Notes under the pieces: model-generated
The model's database searches: none
The model's input: only the letters and a program-made list of their open reading frames with translations
What the model was told of the DNA's origin: nothing
Shown here: in pieces, positions 1 through 8,045 of the stretch
Numbering within the stretch: the first letter of the stretch is position 1
How the letters are laid out: every line of letters starts with the position of its first letter
Position numbers and translations under genes: made by a program
Assembly: GCF_007741535.1 (NCBI RefSeq)
Contig: NZ_CP036525.1
Span: 1,488,001-1,552,000, forward strand
Length of the DNA stretch: 64,000 nucleotides
Direction of reading: 5' to 3'
Origin: Rubripirellula lacrimiformis
GTDB taxonomy: Bacteria > Planctomycetota > Planctomycetia > Pirellulales > Pirellulaceae

Positions 1-993
1 CTACTGCCACACCGATTGGTCGTAGACTTCGCGATTGCCGCGGGAACCGATGGCGTGACGAATCGACGCGTCCAGGCTGTCGGTCATGAACTGGACCGAT
101 CCGTCGCACATCAATGCATGCACGCCGCCGGTGTGGAAACTGCCGACCGACGATTCCAGCACTTCTTTGGGGACGTCTTGCAGATTGATGCCGTGTTTCA
201 GCGACATCAGCACTTCGGAAAAATCGGTGCCCGTGCCTCGATCAAAGTCGGGGTGGTACAGCGAAAAATGGTCACAGATGCCACACTCGTTGAGGTCGAT
301 GTAACGAGTTTCGGAAATCATCACCGTGTGGCTCAGCCCGTCTAGGATTCCTTGGAACCGGATCGTCGGTGGCCACGGTGCTTGGCTGGGATTGGTGACA
401 CAGTCGGTGACTCGCAGAACTCCGTTTCCGGCTTCCATCCCCAAGTAGGTGGACGTCGAATACGTATCACGATCGATATTGCTGCCGGCGTTGCCCAGAT
501 AGCTGTTCATGGCTCGCGATTCGATCAGACCACCATCTTCGGACAGATAATCGGGGCCCGGTTGGCTGGGGCAGCGATAGGTGGGAACCAAGGTCTGCGA
601 CAGTTCCCGCAATCGTTGGCTTTCGGGGGTGTTGGACGTTGCCCAGCCCTCTTCGCCCTGTGGGGTTCGATCCCACAGCGCGGTTTGCTCGATGAATGGC
701 AACAGGTCCGTCGTCCAGCTTTGGCCCCATCCGCCCTTGGCGCCCCAAGGCAGTGACCGGTAGGTGGATTCGTAGTTGTGCATGCCCAGACCGATCTGGC
801 GCAGATGGTTCTGGCACTGGACTCGTCTAGCGGCTGCGCGTGCGGCCTGTACCGCAGGCAGCAACAGGCCCACCAAAATGCCGATGATGGCGATCACGAC
901 CAACAATTCGACCAACGTGAACGCCGTGCGCGGGCGGATACGTCGGCTTGGTTGACCGCTGAGGCGTTTCGAATGGAAAGTGAGCTCTTGCAA
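1..993 (-). CDS. DUF1559 family protein with prepilin-type N-terminus
   Basis: Residues about 25-50 carry a type IV pilin-like cleavage/methylation segment (FTLVELLVVIAIIGILVGLL), followed by the AARRVQCQNHLRQIGLGMHN region typical of planctomycete DUF1559 proteins. The C-terminus has the family's FHTGGVHALMCDGSVQF motif near residues 285-305. These proteins are abundant in Planctomycetes and probably exported through a pseudopilin pathway; their molecular role is unknown. The start is TTG, the only plausible start between the upstream in-frame TAG and the pilin motif. The TAG stop is the first three bases of the window, so the gene is complete (330 aa). It is the usual length for the family and looks intact. 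Recognition is firm, function is not. Confidence 0.9.
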   Translation of the reverse strand: MQELTFHSKRLSGQPSRRIRPRTAFTLVELLVVIAIIGILVGLLLPAVQAARAAARRVQCQNHLRQIGLGMHNYESTYRSLPWGAKGGWGQSWTTDLLPFIEQTALWDRTPQGEEGWATSNTPESQRLRELSQTLVPTYRCPSQPGPDYLSEDGGLIESRAMNSYLGNAGSNIDRDTYSTSTYLGMEAGNGVLRVTDCVTNPSQAPWPPTIRFQGILDGLSHTVMISETRYIDLNECGICDHFSLYHPDFDRGTGTDFSEVLMSLKHGINLQDVPKEVLESSVGSFHTGGVHALMCDGSVQFMTDSLDASIRHAIGSRGNREVYDQSVWQ

Positions 994-1283
994 GCTGGTG
1001 GCCTAGTCACACGCACGGGGGCAATCTGCGAACGATTGGCCGCCTAAATGCGGTTGAAGGGAGTCTTCCGTCGATAGGAAACCAGATCGTGTTCCATTCG
1101 GTCTGGCACAGCCCCATTTTTACCAGCCTGGAAGGCCGAGGGAACCTTCAATCCCCCGAAAAATGCGGATCGCGTCCGCCATCACCCGGGGGAAACGCTT
1201 TCGCGGGCAGGCACTTTGTCGATGATGATCGCTTCGGGGTGGTTTGCATTCCGCACACCGTGGGGGGTGGGTTGTCGGGTGGG
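994..1283. other. Intergenic region, nothing recognised
   Basis: These 290 bases separate two minus-strand genes. I see no tRNA-like fold, no convincing promoter pair and no conserved ORF. The region is G-rich near 1250-1280. Confidence 0.5.
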
Positions 1284-1862
1284 CTACATCCCTAGCATTG
1301 CGTTGACGAACCCTTGGATGGCAGGGTGGGTGGCTTTTTTGACTCGAAGCCGGTCACCGGGCTGCAGGGCGTAGTCAAATTCGGGGCGCACCGAATAGGC
1401 GTCATCGTCCATTTTGCATTCCAGCGGGATGCCCGCGATGGACGTTGCGGAATGGCGGAACAGGGTTGCTTCGATCGTACCGAGCTTCTTTTGAACGCCG
1501 GTTTGCTTCAGCAGGTTGCTGATATAGACACTTCGTCCGTCGGTCGGCAGCGGCAAAACACGCGTCGGCGGCGAATCGCCGGGCACGTGCAACACGATCC
1601 CGCCCTGGGATCTGGCTTGGCGGACCGCGTTGTAGACTTCCTCGGCTTCGGTCGACGGCAGCTGTGGGACGCCTTCCATGCCCGCGTAGCCATCCAATTC
1701 CGATGACGGGTGGGAAAACGGGCTGCTTGGGATGTGAATCGTCGAGCAGCCGGTTGTCAGCATGACCAAGCTAGCCCATGCGACGATGGCCCCGGTTCGG
1801 CCCAGGACAGCCGCCCCAAGGGTGGTGGAAGACTCGTGGCGGCGTGCTAGATGGAATGTCAT
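1284..1862 (-). CDS. Lipoprotein with SLBB-like C-terminal domain
   Basis: The 192-aa product starts with a signal sequence ending in a lipobox (MLTTGC near residue 39), so it is probably a lipid-anchored envelope protein. The second half (VYISNLLKQTG ... FDYALQPGDRLRVKKA) resembles the SLBB/soluble-ligand-binding fold at the end of polysaccharide export lipoproteins, where a GD-x-L/I/V motif ends the domain. It is too short to be a complete Wza-type exporter and lacks the N-terminal Poly_export domain. It could bind a glycan or simply be a scaffold. No capsule genes flank it, so a role in polysaccharide export is inference only. Confidence 0.6.
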   Translation of the reverse strand: MTFHLARRHESSTTLGAAVLGRTGAIVAWASLVMLTTGCSTIHIPSSPFSHPSSELDGYAGMEGVPQLPSTEAEEVYNAVRQARSQGGIVLHVPGDSPPTRVLPLPTDGRSVYISNLLKQTGVQKKLGTIEATLFRHSATSIAGIPLECKMDDDAYSVRPEFDYALQPGDRLRVKKATHPAIQGFVNAMLGM

Positions 1863-2163
1863 GGGGAGTGACTGGAGGGTTGAGGTTTCTGGTCCGAATT
1901 CGGCTTCGGCAATTTTGGCAGACTTTGTCGGTGAGGAGGTCTGTTCGGTCGATCGGCAATTTTCAGACTGGCCGTGAATGAAATTCGATCAAACGTCCAA
2001 AAAGATCCCAAATCGCCTCAAGTGGGCCCCCGTCTGGTGTATTCCCGTTCTGTTTTCGGATCCAACGGAATCCTGCTTCACGAAAATCGAAACAGACTGT
2101 ATAGTGCTGGGCTTCTCGAAACACCAATCCATCGATCATCCATAGCAAATCAAGAGAACCGTA
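1863..2163. other. Divergent intergenic region with rpmB promoter
   Basis: This 301-base gap lies between the minus-strand lipoprotein gene and rpmB. It holds the candidate rpmB promoter at 2077-2105. I see no RNA gene or conserved ORF in the rest. Confidence 0.5.
2077..2105 (+). promoter_or_regulatory. Candidate sigma-70-type promoter for rpmB
   Basis: TTCACG (2077-2082, 4/6 to TTGACA) and TATAGT (2100-2105, 5/6 to TATAAT) are separated by exactly 17 bases. They lie 58 bases upstream of the rpmB start in the divergent intergenic region. This is the best -35/-10 pair I see there. Confidence 0.5.
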
Positions 2164-2436
2164 ATGGCACGGCAATGTGAAGCGTGCGGCAAGAAAGTCC
2201 AAATGGGCAACCGCATCGAAACCCGCGGTAAGGCTAAGTACTTGGGCGGTGTCGGTACGAAAATCACCGGAATCACGCGACGAAAGTTCGTCCCGAACCT
2301 CCAAAAAGTCCACGTAACGACGCCTAACGGCGAGAACAAGACTTTGCGAGTGTGCGTTCAGTGCATCCGCAGTGGTGTGGTTCGTAAGACGGTCAAGACC
2401 AAGCCGTTTGACGTTGGTAATTCGGGCAAAAAGTAG
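2164..2436 (+). CDS. rpmB: 50S ribosomal protein L28 (bL28)
   Basis: A 90-aa basic protein starting MARQCEACGKKVQMGNRI with the L28 zinc-type cysteines: CEAC near the N-terminus and CVQC near residues 69-72. The core RRKFVPNLQKV matches the family signature. It is a component of the large ribosomal subunit. The length is normal for bacterial L28 (about 60-95 aa). A purine stretch (AAGAGA, 2152-2157) precedes the ATG by 6 bases. The gene is followed after 62 bases by gatC on the same strand, so the two may be co-transcribed through the hairpin region described separately. Confidence 0.97.
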   Translation: MARQCEACGKKVQMGNRIETRGKAKYLGGVGTKITGITRRKFVPNLQKVHVTTPNGENKTLRVCVQCIRSGVVRKTVKTKPFDVGNSGKK

Positions 2437-2467
2437 CCTGCGTGGCAGGCTTTGGCCTGCCTCTTTT
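2435..2467 (+). terminator. Terminator/anti-terminator-like hairpins between rpmB and gatC
   Basis: GGCAGGC (2444-2450), loop TTTG, GCCTGCC (2455-2461), then TCTTTT form an intrinsic-terminator shape. AGCCTGC (2435-2441), overlapping the rpmB stop codon, can instead pair with GCAGGCT (2445-2451). The middle segment can join only one of the two hairpins, so the layout resembles an attenuator. Confidence 0.6.
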
Positions 2468-2498
2468 CCCGCAATCAACGCTTGAAAAGGCCTGCTTC

Positions 2499-2804
2499 GT
2501 GTCACTTACCGATGACGACGTCCGCAAACTAGCACTCCTGGCGCGGCTGGAATTGTCAGCCGCCGAGGTCGAAAAGGTGCGTCCACAATTGGACAGCATC
2601 CTGGGGTTTGTGCGCAAGTTGTCTCAGTTGGATACCGAAGGTGTCGAACCGATGACGACGGCGCTGGACGTCGATAATCGGTGGCGTGAAGACGTGCCGG
2701 TTGAAAGTCTGCGCCGCGATCAGGCGCTCGCCAACTCGCCATCGCACGATGACGAGTGTTTTCTGGTGCCGCCTGTGCTCGGTTCGGTCGGCTCGCGGAA
2801 GTAA
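2499..2804 (+). CDS. gatC: Asp/Glu-tRNA amidotransferase subunit C
   Basis: About 101 aa, matching GatC: LTDDDVRKLALLARLELS at the N-terminus, then LDSILGFVRKLSQLDTEGVEP and a C-terminal FLVPPVL. GatC stabilises the GatCAB complex that converts Glu-tRNA(Gln) or Asp-tRNA(Asn) to the correct aminoacyl-tRNA. I chose GTG at 2499 because it begins the conserved domain and has GAAAAGG 8 bases upstream; an ATG at 2442 would add 19 non-conserved residues and overlap the hairpin region. gatA and gatB are not in the window. The usual length is 90-105 aa. Confidence 0.93.
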   Translation: MSLTDDDVRKLALLARLELSAAEVEKVRPQLDSILGFVRKLSQLDTEGVEPMTTALDVDNRWREDVPVESLRRDQALANSPSHDDECFLVPPVLGSVGSRK

Positions 2805-2827
2805 TCGGCCGTGGCTGAAAGGTTCTG

Positions 2828-4504
2828 ATGGACATCGCCGCAGGACCCGAGTCGCTGTTGCCGCCGTTGGTCGCCATCTCGCTGGCGATTGCATCACGCC
2901 GCGTCGTGTTGCCCTTGGCCGCCGGTGTCTTTGTCGGAGCGGTATTGCTCTCCAGACGTGTTGCTGACGGCAGTTGGGCACCGATCCCCTCTTTGCGGCT
3001 CGCCGACGGTCACGTGCTGCTTTCTTGGCGACCGCCGGATGGCAGTTGGTGGGAATCACCGGTCATTTTCATCCAGTCGATGTACCATTCCGTGGTCTCG
3101 CTGTCGCACTTTCAGGTTCTGGTTTTCAGCTTGCTGCTGGGGGCGATGGTCGGCGTGCTGGAAAAAGGCGGTGGAATGCGAGCATTGATCCAGCGTCTGT
3201 CGCAGCGTGTTCGGACCCGCTGTGGTGCGCAGGCGATGGTGGCAACCTCGGGGCTGGCGATCTTCTTTGACGACTATTCCAACACATTGCTGGTCGGCGG
3301 GACGATGCGGACCACTGTCGATCGGTTCGGCGTATCGCGAGAAAAACTTGCTTATTTGGTCGATTCTACGGCGGCGCCGGTCGCGGGTTTGTCGGTCGTC
3401 AGCACCTGGGCGGCGATCGAAATCAGTTACATGGCCGACGGTTTGACGGCCGCCGGGATCGAGGGCAATTCGGCTGCGTTCGAGATGTTCATTCAGTCGA
3501 TCCCGTACCGGTTCTATCCCTGGTTGGCGCTGGTGATGGTCTACCTGGTTTCGCTGACAGGCCGCGACTTGGGGCCGATGAAGCGGTTCGAATCGGATGC
3601 GGCCCAGTCGATCGGTCACGCCTGTTCCGCAAAGTCCGACGTGCTGTCGGCTGACACGAAATCGGACGGCTGGTTGTGGATGGCGGCGGTCGTTCCAGTC
3701 ATCGCGTGCGTGATCGCCGTGGGAATCGTTCTGGTCATGACCGGAGTCCGTGCCTTGGGACCGGATGCAATGGGAACGGATGACGGTTGGTTGCGTTTGG
3801 CCGGGCAGGTGCTCGGAAACGGCGACTCCTACGTCGCGCTGATGGTGGGCGGTGGCGTGGGGTTGGTGATGGCTGTCGTGATGCATCTAGGGATGGGGGG
3901 CTGTGATGCTAGCACGGCCGGTTGGGCTGCGCTTGCAGGCGCAGCTCAGATGTTGCCTGCGATGCTGATCTTGTGGTTCGCTTGGGCGCTCTCGGCGATG
4001 ACCGAACCCGACAATCTGGACACGGGCGGCTACTTGGCCAGCGTGTTGTCCGACCGGCTGGATCCACGATTTCTGCCGACGGTGGTGTTTCTGTTAGCCG
4101 GTGCGATCGCGTTTTCGACCGGCACCAGCTGGGGCACGATGGCGATTCTGACTCCGCTTTCGATCGCGCTGGCTTTGAAACTAGATCCGGCTGCTGGCCA
4201 GCATGGTGCCGTTGCGTTGTCGACCTGTGGGGCGGTATTGGCCGGAGCCATCTTTGGCGACCATTGTTCGCCGATATCCGACACCACCGTCTTGTCCAGT
4301 CGAGCCAGTGGATGTGACCACCTTTCTCACGTTCGAACTCAGATGCCGTACGCCATCGTGGTCGGTCTCGTTTGTATCGTGACCGGTACTTTGCCATCGG
4401 CACTGGGCGTGTCGCCATGGATCTGTTTGACCGCCGGCAGCATCATTTTGACGGCGATCGTGTTTCGCTTTGGCCGAATTCCCGAAGTTGACTGCGGCGA
4501 ATAG
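2828..4504 (+). CDS. NhaC-family Na+/H+ antiporter
   Basis: A 558-aa polytopic membrane protein with about 12 hydrophobic segments. It has the NhaC-type motifs FFDDYSNTLLVGGTMR (about residues 142-157), VDSTAAPVAGLSVVSTWAA after it, and a C-terminal STGTSWGTMAILTPLSIAL plus GDHCSPISDTTVLSS. The conserved Asp/Ser/Thr residues in these loops are the likely ion-translocating sites. It probably exchanges Na+ (or another small cation or organic substrate) for H+ in the inner membrane, consistent with a marine habitat. GAAAGG lies 5 bases before the ATG. It follows gatC by 23 bases but is functionally unrelated. The exact substrate cannot be read from the sequence. Confidence 0.88.
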   Translation: MDIAAGPESLLPPLVAISLAIASRRVVLPLAAGVFVGAVLLSRRVADGSWAPIPSLRLADGHVLLSWRPPDGSWWESPVIFIQSMYHSVVSLSHFQVLVFSLLLGAMVGVLEKGGGMRALIQRLSQRVRTRCGAQAMVATSGLAIFFDDYSNTLLVGGTMRTTVDRFGVSREKLAYLVDSTAAPVAGLSVVSTWAAIEISYMADGLTAAGIEGNSAAFEMFIQSIPYRFYPWLALVMVYLVSLTGRDLGPMKRFESDAAQSIGHACSAKSDVLSADTKSDGWLWMAAVVPVIACVIAVGIVLVMTGVRALGPDAMGTDDGWLRLAGQVLGNGDSYVALMVGGGVGLVMAVVMHLGMGGCDASTAGWAALAGAAQMLPAMLILWFAWALSAMTEPDNLDTGGYLASVLSDRLDPRFLPTVVFLLAGAIAFSTGTSWGTMAILTPLSIALALKLDPAAGQHGAVALSTCGAVLAGAIFGDHCSPISDTTVLSSRASGCDHLSHVRTQMPYAIVVGLVCIVTGTLPSALGVSPWICLTAGSIILTAIVFRFGRIPEVDCGE

Positions 4505-4765
4505 ACGGCGGGCGGCCAGATTCACCCGTGCATCCTTTACATCGGATTGAATGATCTACCACGGATCGCCGATAGAAGACGTTCGAGAGGGATTGTCGAA
4601 AACCATCGCATTTTCGGCAGCCGGGTGACGAATCGATGATATTTTTGATTCGATTTTTGGAATATTGGACGACATGGCATCGGTCTTGCACTATTCGGCC
4701 AGGAAGACATAGGGAAGTAAGATGTCGTCATGCCAACGACAGATTTCGAATTCAAAGGACGGATG

Positions 4766-5791
4766 ATGAAACGATACCACTGGGTCGCCTTGACGGCCGC
4801 GAACTTCGCCTTCCTGATATGGGCCTCCCTGGTATGGGTAGGATCGGCGACGTCCCAAGACTTCGATACACCGCAGACCCGTTTGCGTCCCATCGGGGCA
4901 CCCAGTGCCGTGGATCAGTACATCGGTCAGCCCGCCGATCGTTACGCCGGCCGGGCCGACCAGCAGACCCCACCGTCGGCATCCTTTGCCATCCGACCTG
5001 CGGTCCAGTACCGTGAAACTGCCTACAACGCTTCGCCGGGATCTTATGCGGCCAGCCCGATCGGGACTGCGTCCTACGGTTCAGGTGGCGGCTACGATTC
5101 CAGCGTCCGTCAAACCGCGATGCAGCAGATGACGTTGCCGTCCGGTGCCACCACGGGCCCCGGCGGGCCGGTTGCCGGGACATCGCCTGGTTTCACGTCG
5201 CCGCCGTCGACTGGGTTTCCGGTGACGCCACCGCCCGCGATGACCGCTTCGCCTGGGGCACCCCAGTTCACGCCGCCAACGACTTCCCAGCTGGGGGCAG
5301 CGCCCAATAACGGGGCCCCTATGAACGGATCGCAACCACGAAGTCTGCCTTCGTTCCCGTCACAGTCCGTGCCGTTGGCCCAGCAGTCGATCGGATCCAG
5401 CAGCGATTTGACGCCAATTCCACAGCCGCAGATGTCCGGTGGTGGATTCGCAACCATTTACAACTGCCCCAACGTCAGCGCCCCAAGCAGCTATTCGGCC
5501 GCCAGCGGGATTGGCTGTGGACAAGTCGGGTACCAAGCGCCCACAGGGTACGCGCCATCCACTTTGGTGCCGATGACGAACGGGACTCTACCACCGGGAA
5601 CGATCCCACCGCCGGGACAAGTGGCAGCCCCGATTGCCGTCGCGCCGGCCAACTCAGCACCCGTTGGCCCACTGTTGAACTTCGGCCAGTCGGTCAACCC
5701 TGTCCAGGTCGGACCTGGTCTGCTGGGGCAACCGACCGCCTATGTTCCCGGCCAATACGTTCGCAACTGGTTGCGTTACTTGACGCCTTAG
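4766..5791 (+). CDS. Secreted Pro/Gly/Ser-rich protein, function unknown
   Basis: The product (about 341 aa from this start) has a signal peptide (MKRYHWVALTAANFAFLIW ... cleavage near ATSQD), then a long low-complexity region rich in Pro, Gly, Ser, Thr and Gln with repeated PP and FTPP segments, and ends in GQYVRNWLRYLTP. Short conserved-looking islands (GGGFATIYNCPNVSAPSSY, about residue 230) contain Cys. I chose ATG 4766 because AAAGGA lies 6 bases upstream; ATG 4763 and 4730 are in-frame alternatives. Probably an extracytoplasmic structural or cell-surface protein. I do not recognise the family. Confidence 0.7.
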   Translation: MKRYHWVALTAANFAFLIWASLVWVGSATSQDFDTPQTRLRPIGAPSAVDQYIGQPADRYAGRADQQTPPSASFAIRPAVQYRETAYNASPGSYAASPIGTASYGSGGGYDSSVRQTAMQQMTLPSGATTGPGGPVAGTSPGFTSPPSTGFPVTPPPAMTASPGAPQFTPPTTSQLGAAPNNGAPMNGSQPRSLPSFPSQSVPLAQQSIGSSSDLTPIPQPQMSGGGFATIYNCPNVSAPSSYSAASGIGCGQVGYQAPTGYAPSTLVPMTNGTLPPGTIPPPGQVAAPIAVAPANSAPVGPLLNFGQSVNPVQVGPGLLGQPTAYVPGQYVRNWLRYLTP

Positions 5792-5884
5792 ATCTCGGTC
5801 GATTCTGTGTGCGATTGACCGACGAAACCAGCGTCCCGTGTATCGCACGAAGCCTGGTGAAGCGTTTCTTCAAGAGTTGTTCTG

Positions 5885-6640
5885 TTGCAAATTCATACGT
5901 CATTGAGCCCTGCGGATCCCATTCCATCGGCCGCTGCCGACGTGGCGATTGTGATCGATGTTCTACGCGCCACCTCCGTTGCGACGACGGCATTGCAATC
6001 GGGGGCAAAGCAGATATTGGCTTGCCGCGAAATCGATGCGGCTCGCGCGTTGGCTGCATCGCTGGGGCCACAGACTTTGTTGTGTGGCGAACGTGGCTGT
6101 CGCCCGATCGAAGGTTTTGATTGCGGAAATTCGCCTGCCGAATACACGGCCGACCGAGTGGCAGATCGGACGTTGATCCTGACAACTACCAACGGAACCC
6201 GCGCGATTCAATCCGCGTCATCGGCTCGCACCATGGTGTTGGCTAGCTTCTTGAATCTGTCGGCAGTCGTTCAGCACGTTCATCGCTTCGAAAGCCTGCA
6301 CGTGGTGTGCGCCGGTACGGACGGTCAAGTCACCGGCGAAGACGTATTGCTTGCCGGCGCAATCATTGACGGGGTTCTGCTGCACAGGACCGATGCGACC
6401 GATTCCGATGCCCCTTCCCCGCTCTGTGACGCATCCCGAATTGCACGCCAGTTTTGGTGTGGATCGCTGCCGAATCCAGATCCGGATACGCTGCGGAAAT
6501 GCTTGGAAAACACGTTGGGTGGACGAAACCTGATTCGTGTTGGATACGCCGACGACCTATCGCGATGCGCTGCCATCGATTCCGGTCCCATCATCCCCTA
6601 CCGAACGCAGCTAGAACCGGCCACGTTCCAGGTGATGTAG
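5885..6640 (+). CDS. comB: 2-phosphosulfolactate phosphatase-like protein (ComB)
   Basis: 251 aa with ComB family motifs: VIDVLRATSVATTAL near residue 22, LLCGERGCRPIEGFDCGNSP near 65-85, ILTTTNGTRAI near 98, and VVCAGTDGQVTGEDVLLAG near 140. ComB hydrolyses 2-phosphosulfolactate to sulfolactate, in archaeal coenzyme M synthesis and in bacterial sulfolactate metabolism. No other sulfolactate gene is visible nearby, so the physiological role here is open. The start is TTG with a weak upstream purine stretch; the family's N-terminus supports it. It is followed closely by the diiron protein gene. Confidence 0.85.
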   Translation: MQIHTSLSPADPIPSAAADVAIVIDVLRATSVATTALQSGAKQILACREIDAARALAASLGPQTLLCGERGCRPIEGFDCGNSPAEYTADRVADRTLILTTTNGTRAIQSASSARTMVLASFLNLSAVVQHVHRFESLHVVCAGTDGQVTGEDVLLAGAIIDGVLLHRTDATDSDAPSPLCDASRIARQFWCGSLPNPDPDTLRKCLENTLGGRNLIRVGYADDLSRCAAIDSGPIIPYRTQLEPATFQVM

Positions 6641-6695
6641 GTCATTGGCCCAGTGGTTGGCCGCGAACGTAGAACTGTCGACGGCGAAGGTGCAC

Positions 6696-7565
6696 GTGAC
6701 CGAGACATTTATCAAAGCTTCTCCGAATCACTGGAAGCCTGACGATTTTGATTTGTCCAGTGTCCGCCTTGACGCTTCTTTGCTGCATATCACCAAGACC
6801 ATCTGCTTGCTGGAATCTCGATGCGACGATTACGCCGAGTACCTGCAGGCGATCTTTCGCGATCGCGACGCCAGTTGGACTTCGGCGATTGAACGTTGGA
6901 ACGTCGAAGAATGCCAACACGGGTTCACACTGCGCACTGTCTGCGAATCCACGGATCCCAATTTTCAGTTCGACGAATCAATGTCGGCGTACGAATCGTT
7001 GGTTTCCTATCACGAACCGACGGGCGAATCCGTCCGCGGTTGTGTCGCTGCCGAAATGGTTTCTCGATGCGTCGTCGAGGCGCTAGCGAGTGCCCTGTAC
7101 CGTGTGCTTGCCGATGCGGCGACGGATCGGAATGTGGGCGCGGTATACACCGCGCTTGCACAGGACGAGGCGAGGCACTACGGCATGTTCATGAAGATGC
7201 TCAGTGCCGAAGCGAGGGCCGATCCCAGCATCGGGTTCTGGACGCGTTGTTCGTTCGCCCTGAAACGGATGCTGGAACTAGAGGACGGGCAAATCATGTT
7301 TGCATCTTGCATCGTCGCGGGGCGGTCCCAGCAGCCGATCCGAAGACGCCGCGAAGCCAACTGGTACCTGGCGAAACTCTATCGTCTTTACCGTTGGAAA
7401 CATCTACGATACGCGGTGCGAATGTTGTTGCCGGTCATCGGTGTCCGCGCGAATCGATGGCTGGTGTGGCCAGCGACGGCGCTGATTTGGACTGCGGTCA
7501 AGGTTCGTCTGTGGTTGGCCCAGATCGCAAACCGTGTTTCCTTTCTTCCCGCTGACGCCGATTGA
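6696..7565 (+). CDS. Diiron ferritin-like protein of the acyl-ACP desaturase type
   Basis: From this start 289 aa. Four carboxylate/His positions fit a diiron four-helix bundle: Glu in LLESRCDD (about 40), EECQH (71-75), Glu in AAEMVSR (about 120) and DEARH (157-161). The 86-residue spacing between EExxH and DExRH is that of plant-type acyl-ACP desaturases. The likely activity is O2-dependent desaturation or hydroxylation of an acyl chain. The last 60 residues are basic and hydrophobic, perhaps membrane-associating. I prefer GTG 6696, which has GGCGAAGG 5 bases upstream, over a TTG at 6645 with no ribosome site. The Imm53-like gene follows after 3 bases. Confidence 0.75.
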   Translation: MTETFIKASPNHWKPDDFDLSSVRLDASLLHITKTICLLESRCDDYAEYLQAIFRDRDASWTSAIERWNVEECQHGFTLRTVCESTDPNFQFDESMSAYESLVSYHEPTGESVRGCVAAEMVSRCVVEALASALYRVLADAATDRNVGAVYTALAQDEARHYGMFMKMLSAEARADPSIGFWTRCSFALKRMLELEDGQIMFASCIVAGRSQQPIRRRREANWYLAKLYRLYRWKHLRYAVRMLLPVIGVRANRWLVWPATALIWTAVKVRLWLAQIANRVSFLPADAD

Positions 7566-7568
7566 TCT

Positions 7569-7868
7569 ATGCCTGACTCGCTAGACCGACTGCAACAGTG
7601 GTACCAGTCGCACTGCAACGGACAATGGGAACATTCCAATGGGGTGTCGATTGAAACGCTGGACAACCCGGGATGGTCGCTGCGAATTGATTTGTCCGGT
7701 ACCGAATACTCCGGCCGCAAATTGGACAGGATCGACAACGGCATTTCGAGTGCAAAGCGGACGTGGACGGCGCGCTGGATTGAAAACGATCAGTTCTGCG
7801 CAGCCGGAGGTCCGTCTACTTTGCCATCGCTGATCGAAAGCTTTTTCGAATGGGCGGATTCGCAGTGA
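7569..7868 (+). CDS. Imm53-family immunity-like protein
   Basis: This 99-aa protein matches the Imm53 pattern: LQQWYQSHCNGQWEHSNGV followed by SIETLDNPGWSLRIDL, and a C-terminal region with an acidic/aromatic end (SFFEWADSQ). Imm53 proteins were defined as predicted immunity proteins of polymorphic toxin systems but are often found alone. No toxin, RHS or secretion gene is adjacent. Its ATG lies 3 bases after the stop of the diiron protein gene, so the two are probably translated from one message. The family assignment is from recognition of the motif; any immunity function is unproven. Confidence 0.75.
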   Translation: MPDSLDRLQQWYQSHCNGQWEHSNGVSIETLDNPGWSLRIDLSGTEYSGRKLDRIDNGISSAKRTWTARWIENDQFCAAGGPSTLPSLIESFFEWADSQ

Positions 7869-8045
7869 AATGAAGTCAGTGAAGTCATCTGGATCAAGGC
7901 GCAGAGCAACGTCGATCGGGAGACCGCGGGCTGCGTGCACTGCCTACTGACCTACTGACCTACCGGCCCGCGATTCGATTTCGCTCTTGTGGGTGGCACC
8001 GGGGGTTTGGTACGCCTTGGGTTTCACGCACACGCCCGATTCCCC

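Noticed and set aside
1963-2505. Minus-strand frame over rpmB
   Set aside because: Covers a certain ribosomal protein gene on the other strand and lacks family features.
4730-4762. Upstream start for the Pro/Gly-rich secreted protein
   Set aside because: It would put charged residues before the signal peptide; the AAAGGA site fits ATG 4766.
8000-8030. Sigma-54 promoter (TGGCAC followed by GTTTGG)
   Set aside because: The -12 element lacks the invariant GC, so spacing and sequence do not fit.
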